A DNA stretch of 64,000 nt from Paramacrobiotus metropolitanus (GCF_019649055.1 NW_026570319.1:186001-250000); one strand, 5' to 3'; counted from the first letter of the stretch, positions 22,961 through 35,926 are shown. Notes: generated by a model from the letters alone, not told the origin. Numbers and translations are program-made.

Positions 22961-25480
22961 GCCTACCAGATCGATCGGTAGGTATCCGTACTGAGTGTAC
23001 GTACTTGTTTGCGTCTTCTCGGACTGAGCAATTTAGCAACACGAATTTGCTGAAGCAGCAGAAGTTTATCGAAAATGGGAATTTGCGCACATGGCGCTTT
23101 CTTTCTGTTCAAGTCGATGTGTGATATATCCCGAGCATCCTGGACGTTGTCAGTATGTTCTGGATATATCATACATACGCCCGGTCTTCAAAGCTAAAAT
23201 TGCATACTCGTAGTCCAGTTATATGGCTGCACAATACCAGCGTAACAGTAGAATACTAAATTTTAGAATTATTTTCTAGTCAGCACACTGTAGTACTGTG
23301 TAGTAATGATAAAGTTATCGAGTAAAGAGGCCAAATGCAGTACGGCGATTGTAATGCATCAAACCTGGTTCTTCGATATATTTATGAGAATGATCAGTAG
23401 AGCGTTTCTTTACTGCGAAATATCTCGATTCTTGTTTATGAGTACCGTAGTGTCTGTAAAAGCATGCAACCAACCGGCTCTGTAACACCATTTCAGAACA
23501 GTGAACCGTGAGCAGCAGATAAATTTGCGGTTCTTGAAAACTTTTCTGGTTATATGAGTCTTTCCGTAATCGGAGCGCTGATAAGATTAGAGTGCTTGTT
23601 TACCGTATAGCCTTGCAAAGACTTGTGGTTGGGTATGAACGCTGCCGTTTAGCATAATTATGTATACTCTATATAAATATTCTTGCTGGCTACTTAGGTT
23701 AGGACTCGTATGTATAGCGGGCAAGAATGTTCACACGTTCGCGCTGTGGCCATTTTTAAAGAGCAAAAGCAAGCTCATAGAAGGACGTACAGATACACAG
23801 TACTTCCGTGTGCCACTGCAGTTTTCATTCGCTATTCATTCCATCGTATAACACGAACTGATGCACTCCACTAAAATTACTATAATTTTTGTGTTTCCTT
23901 TTTCTTAAAGGTGCCGCGCATGAGACTCATGGAACATCTTTTAACTTGTGCTTTACGATTAGCTTATTCCACTAGCTTTACAGAGAATGGCTAGATTTAT
24001 GCATTTAGCAATTTATTTATCGGATGGCAGATACAGACGGTTCAGTTTTAACGGCACTTGAACTGGATTCGCCTGCGTTTCGACATTCCCCAGCCGGAAA
24101 TTTTGCAGTCGACTGACTGCAATTTCCGGATGGGGTATGAAGAAACTGCGGATAACGGAATACGACCGGGCACGCTCCCGGATTGTAACGAAGGGTTCTG
24201 ATTCCTTTCTCCATGGAAGAATTTCTGTTTGTCCATTCAGTTTTTTGGAGGCGTTTTCATATGAGTATGTCTGGGCGTTTTCACTAACAATTGGGAAACA
24301 GACAGGCGGAGGCTGGCTTGATTCATTTCTGCCAGACAAAGTCAATAAAGTGAAATAACTTTAATTGCTGTATTTAGGCCCGTGCAACTGCTGGTTTCTT
24401 GCACATCATGCGTCGCTGTATACATGTTTAGCCATTACAGAAATTTTTGGTTGCAGTTTATCGAAGTAACTGTGACTTTCAACAACTGTCAACATTACAG
24501 TCATTAATTTAACATTCTTCATTGGCGACTACAATTGTTTTGCTGCTTTCTATCGTGCGGCTGCTGTATACTGCTTTCTGTACGCTTAAACATATCTTTA
24601 ATCGCAGTTTCATACATTACCCTCGAATCCTTGACCGTATCACTGCATTTTATCGCATAGCGACACATAAGTGTCTCCAGAAAATTATTTTCGTTCTATA
24701 TGCGAATAGTGGGCACAACACATCTCTTGCTACTGTAACCATACACATTGCACATTATCCGATAAAAAGCAATAACGCCTCAAGGAAAAATAAATTTAGG
24801 TAAGTTGTCCCACCCTCCACAGAGGGAACGCTAATTATCCGTACGTGTTCGCGTCGGTATCGTATTGAACCTATTAATTAACAACAGAAATGCGGAATCG
24901 GTGGTGAACACTGGGACTCGCGCATGGCGCTTTCTTTCTGGTAAAGCCGATGTATTATGTATCCAGATCAAACTGAACGATGTCAGCTTGCTCTGGATAC
25001 ATCACACATACAGCATCCGGTGTGCGAAGCTATAGTTTATGAGTGTCTGGATAATATTCTAAGTGCACCAAAACTAAACTGGCTTCTTACTCTGTATAAT
25101 ACTGATCGGTATACCGTGTACGGCACAGAAAATTACGGTGCGTGAAACCGTGTTTGTTTTTAAGAATATTTTCGCAATCGGAGCGCTGATAAGATTAGAA
25201 AGCTTGTTTACTGCAGCTTTGCAAATAGGTAGTTGTGCTTGTCTCGGAACAATGCCGTTCAGCATGTGATTGTATACTCTGTTCGTACAGACCGAGTACT
25301 GGAACAGCACGAAAAGAATTAAGAGATAGGCACTAGAAGTGGACGGTGTCACTACAAGTACTTGCTCTGTATAATAAAATTAATTTATCACACTGTCTTC
25401 TACGTCTTTGATTGTTTTTTTCTATCATGTGCAAAGTGCTCTCCGTTAAGTGAATGGAACGCTTCTTAAAAGAAGTGACG
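22960..25480 (+). repeat. Large dispersed repeat, copy 1
   Basis: About 2.5 kb of non-coding sequence that aligns in order with 37440-41172 (same orientation) and, for its first ~2 kb, with about 58720-55790 (inverted). Landmarks are GATCGATCGGTAGGTA, GGGATATATCACACATCG-like sequence, AATCGGAGCGCTGAT, and the palindromic CCCCAG/CTGGGG hairpin at 24088-24135. No conserved protein frame spans it. The 3' part (25025-25420) is much more similar to 40722-41110 than the rest is to its counterpart. Confidence 0.75.
24088..24135. repeat. Hairpin-core repeat, copy 1
   Basis: A 48-bp imperfect palindrome running CCCCAGCCGGAAAT...ATTTCCGGATGGGG, with flanks CGCCTGCGTTTCG on the left and TATGAAGAAACTGCGG on the right. 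Related copies lie at 28364-28413, 29351-29397, 38550-38597, 44644-44691 and 56622-56669. Confidence 0.8.
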
Positions 25481-27020
25481 CGGTACATAGTACCAAATTT
25501 GTGCATGCGCATCGTAACAGTATCGGCACAACTCCCTTAATAAAATGTTGAGTCGGCAATAACGAGCCATAAAGAAACCTGTTACTGAACACATCAAGGT
25601 GCATACAAAACATTCGCACGGGAATTCAACATGTGTTGCGAACAGCCACGGTGGTATGCATACAATGTATTCAGTAATAATACCGTAAATGTCGAATTTG
25701 CACCTCTCCCCATAATAAGGCCCCTCTAAGTAATAAGCCCCCCTCCCACAACCCGTTTGAAAACTATCGCCTCCCCCCGAATTTACCGTCCAGGGGGCGT
25801 TATTACATGTAAAGCGCCACAAAATGATATATATACCGCAAATTGCTTCATAATATGTAATTATTACGATAGAATGAATAAACAGTCAACAGCCACAAAA
25901 ATAATGTGGTGCGATGCTTCAGAATGCTGCTCGTAAGGTTGTAAAACTGCAATATAACGGTATCCATTGCGTTTAGGATCAATAGAACAGGATGCACATT
26001 TGTGTGGAAAAATAACGGGCCCGTTCAAAAAATGCTTTTTGGCTTTCGGTTTGAGGATGGCGAAATGCAGACCAATACGTGCTAATATTCTCTCTCAACA
26101 AACTTAATGACCCAGTACATAAGTACACATTGAGTACATAGTTATGCGTGGTAATGCTATGAGCGTATTGTGCACAGTCCCTTCACACGTTAATTGGGAC
26201 AAATTCTTCAATTGATCATTTTTGTTGATTGAAGCTCTCTCAGTTTTATTGGTCTAATCGAACACAAGGCCTAATGCATCGAAACATAATAGAGTAATAC
26301 AAGAATGAGTTACAACAAGTAAATCTCATTTAATTTATCCGCATCACCAACGGTCCCGAGTACAGATGCCGCATTTCCTCTTTGAATTTCAAGCGACAGT
26401 CGTTGTCGCAGAAATTCGTGTGAGCGAGACTCCCCGGTATGTAGCTGCAGTCTTTTGCCTAATTCTTTGACAATGGCAATAGCAGAGGGAGACATAAAAT
26501 TTAACAGTACATAATTATATTCAAATAAGTATTATTAGCCCAAGCTACATGTTATATAGTTTCCAGGAAAAACAACGAAAAAATAAATAAGATTTTTTTG
26601 ATAACCTCGATGTATGCAAGCAACCGCTGCCACTTGGGGCAAGTAAAAATGCACGAAAAGGATCAAAGACTATAACTTCCCATCCACGGCCTAGTACAAC
26701 CGGCAAACGGATATACCGGCAAGTTGGCAACAACTCACCACTGCACAGATCAGGAAACCAATGTTGCCTGCCCAAAGCGATGAAATACCTACAGAAATAG
26801 GAAATTTCTTGCGTTTGTTAGAAAAGACCCGCAGGAGTTTTTTCCTATTTTTTAATAAGAATTAATAATGCTGGAGGTGCTACGAATTCGATAAACAATA
26901 ATGCTTAATAATTCGATAATTATTAACACTGCCACAGATTCGATAATTACTGTAAACTGAATGTCATCGTTATGTTCCGGTAGAGCGCTGGAAAGTATTC
27001 CATCATCCGCAGTTTCTTCA
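25481..27020. other. Mostly unannotated; one short open frame
   Basis: No gene is firmly supported. A minus-strand 61-codon frame at 26310-26495 contains TGESRSHEFLRQRLSLEIQRGNAASVLGT, split here by description only as TGESRS / FLRQRLSLEIQRGNA / SVLGT. It looks protein-like and could be the end of a retroelement polyprotein, but I cannot confirm this. Upstream of it the frame closes. Confidence 0.3.
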
Positions 27021-27022
27021 TA

Positions 27023-28361
27023 CAAAGGCGATTCCAAAAGTTTCTTTCCCTATTTCATATCTTTTGAACCGCGCAACATTTCCTTGGTCTTACATTTTAT
27101 TTATTCAAAGTGATCACCTTTGTATTTATTGCACATTTTACACCGGTGCAACCAATCATCAAAAACATGAGAAATTCCATCTACTGAAAGACTTCGCAGA
27201 ACACCTCTCACGGCAGCTTCCGCTTCCGTCGCATTTTTATAGTGTTTTCCTCTGAGCAGATCCTTCATCTTCCAAAACAGGAAAAAATCACACGGGCTTA
27301 GGTCTGGAGAATAGGGTGGGTGCGGGAGTAATCTAACTTTCCGTGACTTCAGAAAATTTTTTGTCAGGGAGGCCGTGTGAGCACGCGCGTTGTCGTGGTG
27401 CAGGTGCTGGTGGCGCATTTGCTTCTTTCCAACATCTTTCTGCAGCTTAGCCAGGGTCTTGCGCAAACATTTACGAATGTAGAATTGAGCCGTCACTGTT
27501 CTTCCTTCGGGTACACGCGTCACACTTATTACGCCTCTGGCATTGAAGAAAACTGAGAACATAGTCTTCTCAGTGTAGCGATCGCGGCGTACCTGCACTG
27601 GTCCCTTCTTCCCTCTTTCCGTCCATTCCCTTGATTGTCGCTTCGTAAGCGGATCCCAATGGTAAACCCAGGTCTCGTCTCCAGTGAAGATGTTTGATAA
27701 ATAACGTTGAGGATGATTCCGACAGCGCTTGAGCAGATCCCGACAAAAATCAACACGAGCCCGTTTCTGACTTTCCGTGAGCAGATGAGGCACAAATTTC
27801 GACACAATTTTCCGCAAATTCAGGTGATCGTGCTGGATGGTCGCCACCGCTTGTGCTCCAATCCCCAGATCGTACATTATCTGCGAAACTGTCACTCGTG
27901 GATTTTGGTGCACGATTTCGCGAACACGAGCAATGTTTGCGCTGTTGACCGCTGTCCGCGGTCTTCCTAATCTTCGACCATCTTCCGCAATTTGCTGCCC
28001 GTTCCGGAATTTCCTGTACCAAGTCCTAACTGTCTGGATCGAAGGACAATACTGTCCGAAAACCCCACTAATTTTTTCAAAACAAACTCTTCAGTCGTTA
28101 CCGAGACAAAATTCAGAAAAGATAACAGTGCGAATATGCTCCTTGGTAAACGGCATGTCGAAATACAGGCGCGTGCGAGGCTTTGCCACACTGACTGGCA
28201 AAAATTAAATGCGATAAATAGCCAGTGGTTAACTGGCCTGCCGGATGTGTATGAGTCATTGCACCACTGACCATTCTCGACAGTGGTGTACCTAACTTAC
28301 GTCCAGCTGCTTCTGCTCAGAAGATATGAAATAGGGAAAGAAACTTTTGGAATCGCCTTTG
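27023..28361 (-). mobile_element. Full-length mariner element
   Basis: A 1339-bp element bounded by TA dinucleotides (27021-27022 and 28362-28363). Inverted repeats of about 43 bp begin ACAAAGGCGATTCCAAAAG on the left, with the complement ending CTTTTGGAATCGCCTTTGT on the right. It carries one transposase gene on the minus strand. The two flanks join into one copy of the hairpin-core repeat found elsewhere in the window, so the insertion is younger than that repeat. Confidence 0.95.
27101..28156 (-). pseudogene. Mariner transposase with one in-frame stop
   Basis: DNA-cutting and joining enzyme of the Tc1/mariner superfamily, acting at the element's own inverted repeats. The reading frame runs from ATG at 28156 down to a stop at 27101, about 351 codons, the usual mariner length. 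The N-terminal helix-turn-helix region (MPFTKEHIRTVIF, FRNGQQIAEDGR, RLGRPRT) and catalytic motifs are readable: GDETWVYHWDP with the first Asp, HHDNARAHTA with the second, and YSPDLSPCDFFLF with the third, fitting the D,D34D class. Codon 22 (28091-28093) is TGA, directly after GND, and is the only break I find. Translation from a later start would lose most of the DNA-binding domain, so the copy is probably inactive unless the stop is read through. Confidence 0.93.
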
Positions 28362-28363
28362 TA

Positions 28364-28413
28364 CCTCATCCGTACCAGCTGCACTCAGTCGAGTGCCATT
28401 GGCAACGGGTGTG
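28364..28413. repeat. Hairpin-core repeat split by mariner, copy 2
   Basis: CTCATCC...GGTGTGG right part of the palindromic repeat. Its left flank (CATCCGCAGTTTCTTCA) lies on the other side of the mariner, ending at 27020. Removing the mariner and one TA restores the repeat order seen at 29330-29400. Confidence 0.7.
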
Positions 28414-29350
28414 GAATTGCGAAACGCCGGCAAATTTGGACCAATGTGCATCGTCATCAAGAACATCGTATTTGTCTTAATATTGTATGCATTAAACGCT
28501 CCGGTAACCCATAAATGGTTACACGGAATTTATTCGCTGAAAAGACACGGGCTTGTCATTCTTAACGGGATGGAAATCAGTACCACAATTATTTTTATCG
28601 CCGAATAATTTTAGATTAACAAGGTCCAAAAAATCAGCGGTAATATATTGCGCGTGTAGATGTGCAGAAATGTAATACAGTGTTTACAGGGAATCAGCGC
28701 AGTTGCACCGAATGTATTGTCTGCAATTTGTACTTTTGTCCCGAATATAAACTGTTCGCGTAAGATGATGAAAAGAGCCGCTTCCGGTGCGCCAATCGGT
28801 CAGTCATCGCACAGTTAAGTTTCTGTAAAAATTTTATTAACTTAAAGCTAGCCAGGCTTTCTTCTATGTACTCGGCGCATGATACTTCCCAGCATATTAA
28901 CACTCGGTGAAAAAATATTCCGCGATTATTTGGATATAATCCCCGAGTGCGAAACAATTTCTAGAATACCCATCCGCCTCATACTTCTAAACAGTTCTCA
29001 ATTAATTGTGAACATACATATGCCTGTACAGTACATATACAATACATATGGCTAAATCTGGCGTGGGACTTAAGCACCGTGTATAGCAACAACGTCAAAC
29101 TTCAGTCGGCTGACGGCAGCAAGTACAGTACAGGGATCATTTATGTGCGGTACTGACATCCCCTCATATACACACCTAGTCTAATGGATAAGTTCATCTG
29201 CACGACAGCATACGCATACATATGCTGCTGTCTAAGCATATTAATCCCGCAGAAAAAGTCGGAACCGGGAATAATTTGGAAGCCATCGTTACATTCCGGT
29301 GAAGAGCGATCGGATTTCAAAAGTATGCCACCATCCGCAGTTTCTTCATA

Positions 29351-29397
29351 CCCCATCCCGAAGACGCAGTCCGACGACTGCATTTTAGCCGGATGGG
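29351..29397. repeat. Hairpin-core repeat, copy 3
   Basis: CCCCATCCCGAAGACGCAGT..ACTGC..CCGGATGGGG with the conserved TTTCTTCATA left flank and AATGGCGAAATGCAGG right flank. The stem is less perfect than in copies 1 and 4. Confidence 0.7.
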
Positions 29398-31889
29398 GAA
29401 TGGCGAAATGCAGGAGAATCTGGTCGATGTGCGTCCAACACGAAAAGCGCTCCTTTCCTGAGTAATTCACCATGCACGATGCGCTCCGTTAATAAAAATA
29501 ATAATATGGTAGTGCCAAAATCCGTATGGCGCGGCCAGTCGAAGTATGTATAAAGGATTGTGTTCGTATCAGGACGAGTGTTGAAATGAGTAACACCATT
29601 ATTACGCTCATCGCATAATATTATATTAACTAAGTTGGACGGTTACATGGTGCGCTTCATTATTGTATAGTGTCCACTTTCCAGTAATGCAACACACTGT
29701 ATGCAAGAAATCAACGCAGTAGCACTGATCGTAGCATCTGTACGGTACTACCCTGTATGTCTGTATTCTGTAAGTCTTATACTCGTACATGTACGTTTGC
29801 TTGTAAAGCTTTTTTTGGCCAAGTTGAAAGCGTTCTCAGCTTAATTTTTCGCATGGGTTACGGTGCGCCAATCGGTCAACCAGCGGTTTGAGCAACTTCT
29901 AGAGCGATTTCCGCTAACCTGGAGCTAAGGCCGCCGTCTGCCATGCACTCTGCGAATACTGTTTCCCAGCTTTAATTCTCTGTAAGAGCACATTAAACGA
30001 ATGACGGGACACAGTCTAGGGTAGATGAAAATATGTTTTTTAGAGAAAAAGCAGTAAACTTTGTATCGTCGTACTTTATACCTGCATGTCTGAGCAGCAG
30101 TAACTGCAGCTAGAAAACTAAATTGAACTAATTGTATATTATTTAGGTAACTGCTTCAAGAAATCGGCCACTGCAGTGACGGCACCATCAAAAAGAATTT
30201 AGGCCGCTGAATGGAAAACCGTTCTTACGAATATTAAACTGTATTAATCTTTGATCACCCCCTGTAATAAGCGCATCTTCTTTTTCAGGTTAAAAAGTGG
30301 TTTTAGCTGTCATAACCTCTCAATTTGGTCTTTTTTGTGCGACCGATATTAAGAATCACCAACACTTGAATGCGATGGCTGTCTTCAACGTGAAGGTGAA
30401 TTTAATTAACGAGACCATGCAGTGTTACTTCTGAGTGTTGATTTCTGGCACGCAGGGTCACTTGAATCACTTCATTATGCATAGACCGTAGAGTAGTAAA
30501 AATATTCTTATGATTTGTGTAAGTATTACTGTCGTAAATACCTTATGTTGTCCTTTTATCATCGATGCCGAGCAGGCGGTGTATGTTATTATTTTACGAA
30601 ACTGTAGTTGTTGTTATTCGGCTCCTGACTGCATGGTTCACGGATGGGGTAATAAAAGATGCGGTTGATGAACATCACCTAGCCACACTCACCGCGCTGC
30701 GAAATGCAGGAGACGAATGTACAAAGTTCGCTGCTCTTAATTTAAAAAATAATTTATCTAGACTGTGTACCGTCATTCGCTTAACGCGAGGTTTCCCGCG
30801 ATTTGGTCATTTTAGCGGCAACTCGTATGACGCGGTCAGAACATGATTTTGAGTTATGTGAATGTAAAGATGTATCAGAAAAAAATGATTATATTGCACT
30901 ACTACGTTGGTAAAAAAATTATTTTACTTTCACCTATAAGGTTTTCAAGTCAAAAATTTTAGGCATAAATCCACTAAGCGCTGTTTGGTGAAAAAATAAT
31001 CTGGAAACGCCTTCTTGTCCAGAAACACTGCAAAAGCTTATCACACACAGGAAATTCGAATACCGTTTGATTTAAAAGTTTAAAATATTCAGAACTTACT
31101 CTGGGGCGTTGGGGCGGTACCACGATTGTCCTAATGAGCGCTAGCCGCTTTCTCTCTGTTGATTAACTCTTTCTCCTTCAACAACCCTGACGGAAGGCAC
31201 AATATTCCGTCAGGCAGTCTCCTAGAATGCCAAACAAAATACTTTGCCCTCTCGTAGACTACATCCGTATCCGAATAAAGCGCGGAATATTTATTGCACA
31301 GAAGTGTTAATATGCTTGGAAAAATTAAGCGCTGGGACCTTGACAGAAAGCGACACTAGCTTCGAGTCAGTGAAATTGTTACAGAAATTTATCAGTTTGA
31401 TGGTTGACCGATTGACGGCGAATTGGCACAACCGTAACGGCGCATTTTATTACCCCACGGACAACAATTCGGGACAAAAGTACAAACTGCAGACAAAACT
31501 TTCGCGCAGATGATACAATCGGTGCAATGTACTGCGCTTTTTTCTCACAGACAGTGTGTTTCATTTCTGGACATCTGGACGCGCAACATATTACCGCTGA
31601 TTTCGAACTTGCTAATGTAATATCATTCGACGATGAAAACACTTGTGGGACTGATTTCCGTACTTTCTGATAGCCGTCAAACCTGTGTTTTGTCTCGATA
31701 GAATCCCGTGTTGCCGGCTTTAATTACCGGAGCGTTTTATGCATGTATTATTCAGACAAAAACGATGTACTCGTTGGACGGGATATCAGACCAGATTCGC
31801 GGGCGTTTCGCCATTCCACATCCATCCAGAGAAGTTTTTCAAAAACCATTGTGCCATTCTGCTTCCTATGAATCACGTTTATCACCACA

Positions 31890-32070
31890 CAAAAAATTTC
31901 CTTCCTTTTTTGACCATCGAAATTTCCTCCCTCTTCTTGACTACAAAAATTTCCTTCCTTTAAAAATTCCTTCCTCTTTTCGACATCAAAAATCTCCTTC
32001 ATTTAGAAATTCCTTCCTCTTTTTGACCAAAAAAATTTCCTTCCCTTATTTATTCCTCCTCTTTCGACAG
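31890..32070. repeat. Tandem AAATTTCCTTCC repeat
   Basis: About five imperfect units of roughly 30-40 bp, built from TTTTTGACC, AAAAATTTCCTTCC and TCTTTTCGAC words. The plus-strand open frames through it are repeat artefacts. Confidence 0.75.
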
Positions 32071-32862
32071 AAACAACTACGGAAACAAGCAGCCAGAATC
32101 CGCAGGTGCGTGTGAGAGACTGAACTGTGACCAGCACTTTTCACGTTAATAATAATTCACGTTAAACGGTAAGGGTCAGTACTATGCCTAGTACGCTTTG
32201 GTGCTTGCCAAATAGCCCGCTCGATGCAAATATGCGATACATCAATGGCGTGCAACTATGTACATGAGTATTTGGTATCTCACGAAGTTGAAAGTTCAGT
32301 TTTTTTCTGCCTGTCTCACAGATGCAGTCTGTATATGGGTTTATCTTTTAATGATTTTTACATGTTTCAGCATGAGCCGAACTATTGTGAATAGGGAATG
32401 GCCGTATCAAGCACATCATTATATCTGCATCGAGCGAACTATTCGGAAAGCGTTAAAGGTTACTACTGCTCTTTACCGTTTAATCGTTAAACTTTGAAGT
32501 GCAGTCGGTACATCTTCAAATTATTGTGAGTTATTAGCGTGAAAAGTTACCGGTCCCAGTTCAGTCCATCGTACGAGTATTTACTAAGCTTACAGCTAAT
32601 TTTAATTTATTAAATACACCGTTCGCCAGTTAACTAGCTAAATGTTGACACTAATTAATTAATTATATTAGGTTACTAGTAATAATTTTTATAGCAATCT
32701 CGTGACGCATCATGCATGGTAGCAGAAAAAAAAAGTTCACTTGGTCATAAACCTCATTCTCATGCAACTGCTACAAAACGCTACGACCACCATATTACTG
32801 AGCAATCATAATTATAGCAATTATTTTAACTGCTTGCGTGGAAGTACTATAACGCGGGGCCG

Positions 32863-33510
32863 TATGGGCGGCTAGGTAGTTACCTAATACTCATAATCGT
32901 CCTCATACTCATAATCCTACTCATAATCAGTAGGTTATACTCATAATGTATATCATAATCATATTCATACTCCGCTCCTACCGGTCATCGTATTTCTGCT
33001 CATAATCATAACGCATACCCGTACCGATCCTCATACGATGGTTGAACTTTCAAACGTTTCAAATTTCTTTCTTCGAGGTAAATCATTTCAGAATTAAACA
33101 CGGGCTTCTAGCATCTGAATCCGTTCGAAATGAAAAAAATCTCTTTATCATTTACAATTCTGTTATATTTAATCGTAAATTTTTGAAAGTCACAACGTCT
33201 TCTCCCACTTCTGTTCAAGGGAGAACATGGAAAGCAGGAAAACGAAAAGGTAGTGAACGGAAAGAATGGTACGAAGTACATAAGTTATAGACGGCTAGGT
33301 AGTTACCTAATACTCATAATCGTCCTCATACTCATAATCCTACTCATATTAGTAAGTTATACTCATAATGCATATCATAATCATATTCATACTTCGCTCC
33401 TACCGGTCATCATAATAATACTCATAATGCATATCATAATCATATTCATACTTCGCTCCTACCGGTCATCATAATATTTCTGCTCGTAATCATAACTCAT
33501 ACCCGTACCA
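32863..33510. mobile_element. TCATAA-rich foldback-type arms (two direct copies)
   Basis: Two copies in the same orientation, at 32863-33040 and 33289-33510. Each begins GGCTAGGTAGTTACCTAATACTC, continues with repeated CTCATAATC words, and includes CTCCTACCGGTCATC. These are the arms of the element at 39773-40605, where they are inverted. The second copy contains an internal ~57-bp tandem duplication (33361-33417 against 33418-33474). The 250 bp between them looks unrelated. Confidence 0.65.
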
Positions 33511-33524
33511 CTAGTCAATATACC

Positions 33525-34808
33525 TGTAGTGTAGTGGCTACGCGCCATATTAGCGCGTAGCAACCCGCATGGCTGTGTTGACCTGTAGAGGACGCATTTT
33601 ATGTGGTACTACGAGTATTTCATGATTCAGTATCTATCCGGCCAGAGTGGCACAATAAACATCTGTGCTAAGACGTGACAATTGGCGTAAAGTGTAGTAT
33701 TCTCTGAACTCTGAAGCGGGAAAGGAGAAGAGGAAAGCGAGCGCTATATAATAAGAGATCGAAAATGACGACCACAACCGATCAACTGACCAAGTTCAAT
33801 CCGGAAACCATGGACTGGAAGGCGTGGAAGTTTTTGTATGATAATTATACTGTGCTGACCGACCTTCATACGGACAAGCACCGTGCCTTGCTAATAAACA
33901 GTCTGGACACGAAGGCCCTGCAGCTTTTAGTTTCGATGTGCAAACCCAAGATGCCGTCCGACTTCACACTGGGTGAACTGGTCACGAAGCTGGAAACGGC
34001 CTACGCCCCGTACACGAACCAAATAACCGAGTGGGCGCTGTTCTTCAGTCTTCGGCAGGACGAAAAAGAAAGCCTGGTGGACTTCGCGACGCGTTTACGT
34101 GACAAAACGATCCTATGCGACTTTCCGGCAACAGTGCTGGAGAAGAATTTAAGTGCTGTGCTCGTGGCAGGCGTCAAAAGCGACGCAACAAGACGCTACC
34201 TAATGCTGCAAGAGCTGAAGACGTTCGACGCCGCCCTCCAAATTGCTATCAAATATGAAACAAGCGTGAAAGAGGCGAGAAAAACTAACGTGGAAGAGAA
34301 TGTGGTGAACAGTATTAAGAAGCGAGAAACAAGAGTGAAGAAAGAGGATAAGAGCAGGAGAGAGAAGAGACAAGAAGAGAATGAAGAAGAAAGTGGAAGT
34401 GACGAAGAGATGCCGTCCCGGCGGAAGTGGATCCTGGCGGCATACGCCCGAGGAATGCTGGTATAAAAACACCAGGTGCAATGCTTGCGGCATGAAAGGC
34501 CACATAGAGAGGGCATGCCAGCAGAAGGACAACAAGAAGAAGGAAAAGGTCGATACCGTCTACAATGTCGAAGAAGACTATTTCGACATTTTGCCATAAT
34601 GTTCATTTTGCCATAATGTTCTGCTTTTTCACTTCATTTTAAGGGTGAAGGTGTAGTGTAGTGGCTACGCGCCATATTAGCGCGTAGCAACCCGCATGGC
34701 TGTGTTGACCTGTAGAGGACGCATTTTATGTGGTACTACGAGTATTTCATGATTCAGTATCTATCCGGCCAGAGTGGCACAATAAACATCTGTGCCAAGA
34801 CGTGACAA
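33525..34808 (+). mobile_element. Short gag-only LTR retrotransposon 1
   Basis: Direct 157-bp LTRs (33525-33681 and 34652-34808) begin TGTAGTGTAGTGG and end GTGACAA. They differ at only one or two positions by eye. Target duplication is TACC (33521-33524 and 34809-34812). A primer-binding-site-like TTGGCGTAA follows the left LTR, and a purine run (AAGGGTGAAGG) precedes the right LTR. Total length is only 1284 bp, with gag but no protease, reverse transcriptase or integrase, so it must be non-autonomous. Confidence 0.93.
33765..34599 (+). pseudogene. Gag protein of LTR element 1 (one frameshift)
   Basis: Retrotransposon capsid/nucleocapsid. The first frame starts ATG 33765 (MTTTTDQLTKFNPETMDWKA) and runs 233 codons to 34466. 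It includes the helical capsid-like region (ITEWALFFSLRQDEKESLVDF, ATRLRDKT) and a long charged stretch. The nucleocapsid part continues in the +1 frame to a stop at 34599, with a zinc knuckle CNACGMKGHIERAC and a damaged preceding knuckle (C...HTPEECWYKNTRC). A one-base change near 34400-34420 would account for the shift. A related Gag lies at 46979-47572. Both end in a similar DIL/DILP motif just before the 3' LTR. Confidence 0.88.
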
Positions 34809-34812
34809 TACC

Positions 34813-35926
34813 AGGGCTTAGTGTTTTCAGCGCGACTTTTCGCAGACATAAATTCATGCCGCAATAACATGTTACAAGCTGAGGGCGAATAAATATTGGG
34901 CAGACTCAGTCTGGATGACAAGAAGCCGGCTCTGGAATCGCCGCACAGTGTCGGTCCCAGTGCGGACAGTGCCAATCAAAAGGTATCCTACAATCTACTA
35001 TTCTTTTACGAACTGCGAATTGAAAACCAAGTCCCAGTCTCCTCTTGTGCCAAAAAAGTTTTGGCCGATGTGCCGGAACTGCATGATATATTTATCTAAC
35101 CGTCATCGCCGGCACGGATGTCGGCCGCTTCACCGTTGCCGGTGAAGCCCAGTAGTCCAGCGCGGATGCTGAATGGACATGCTTCGCGACCGCAGTCCAT
35201 ACATGACGGACGCAGAACGGAGAGTATTACTACTTTCAGAGATACCTTTATTGGGGAAAAACCCGCCCCACTTTAATGAATTTTCAGCATTTGCTTTTCT
35301 TGTTGTCGAACTGCTGTTTAACGGTCAGCTCATCGAAATCATCGTTCTACCACGACCGCGAGATATTTAATAGAGAATTTAGAAGGTGACTTTTCACTGC
35401 CTTGCACCTACGCGCTATAAACTGCACGATCTGTTTCCCATATTCGCACAATAACAATTGATAAAGGAAGAATTTCTCTTGGTAAGAAATCAGCAAGAAA
35501 TGCAATTATTCGCATGATGGTCAAATGCCAAGAACTATTTAGTTTGACATGCCCGATTCGGTTATTGCTCGGTGGTTGAACGCCGGAATATCGTAGGCAA
35601 AGTGCAGGAAAGTGCTGTCGTACACATTCATTACTGCTCACCTGTACAAGTGCGTACTTCAAGGGGCTGTCGTAGGTGAGCAGGTGATTACCTATTAAAT
35701 TTAAATTCGCAACAAAACCAGGCAGCAACGCTTTCGTAACAACCTCCCGTAACGATCTTCTGCAACGGACAGAAATCAGCGAAAGCATTAGTCTTGAATA
35801 TAGAGGCTCTTCGCTACGCTCCGGTCGATTACGCAACCCACAAGCATCCAGGTACAGTCATTTCTGCAAAAATATTCGCTAGAATAACCGGTTTCAACCT
35901 TCAGTGCGAAATCTCTTGATCAACAG
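34813..35926. other. No gene recognised
   Basis: Non-coding between the LTR element and the family relic. Open frames at 34896-35099, 35173-35370 and (minus) 35408-35836 have no motif I recognise and no convincing splice structure. Confidence 0.5.

Larger units (their letters stand above)
28414..33510. other. Repeat-rich non-coding region
   Basis: No host gene seen. Diverged repeat copies are visible: 28680-28975 and 29690-30010 (both minus relative to 31240-31540, plus), sharing CGGGACAAAAGTACAAA, GACCGATTGGCG and GTGTTAATATGCT. A hairpin-core copy lies at 29351-29397. A segment at 29040-29165 matches one half of the MITE at 45256-45460. Short tandem repeats occur at 31890-32070, and two TCATAA-rich arms at 32863-33040 and 33289-33510. 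Confidence 0.6.

Noticed and set aside
25074-25352. 92-codon minus-strand frame almost identical to one at 40763-41041
   Set aside because: The two lie in a duplicated repeat segment. Most differences change amino acids, and there is no recognisable motif, so shared descent of non-coding DNA explains the similarity.
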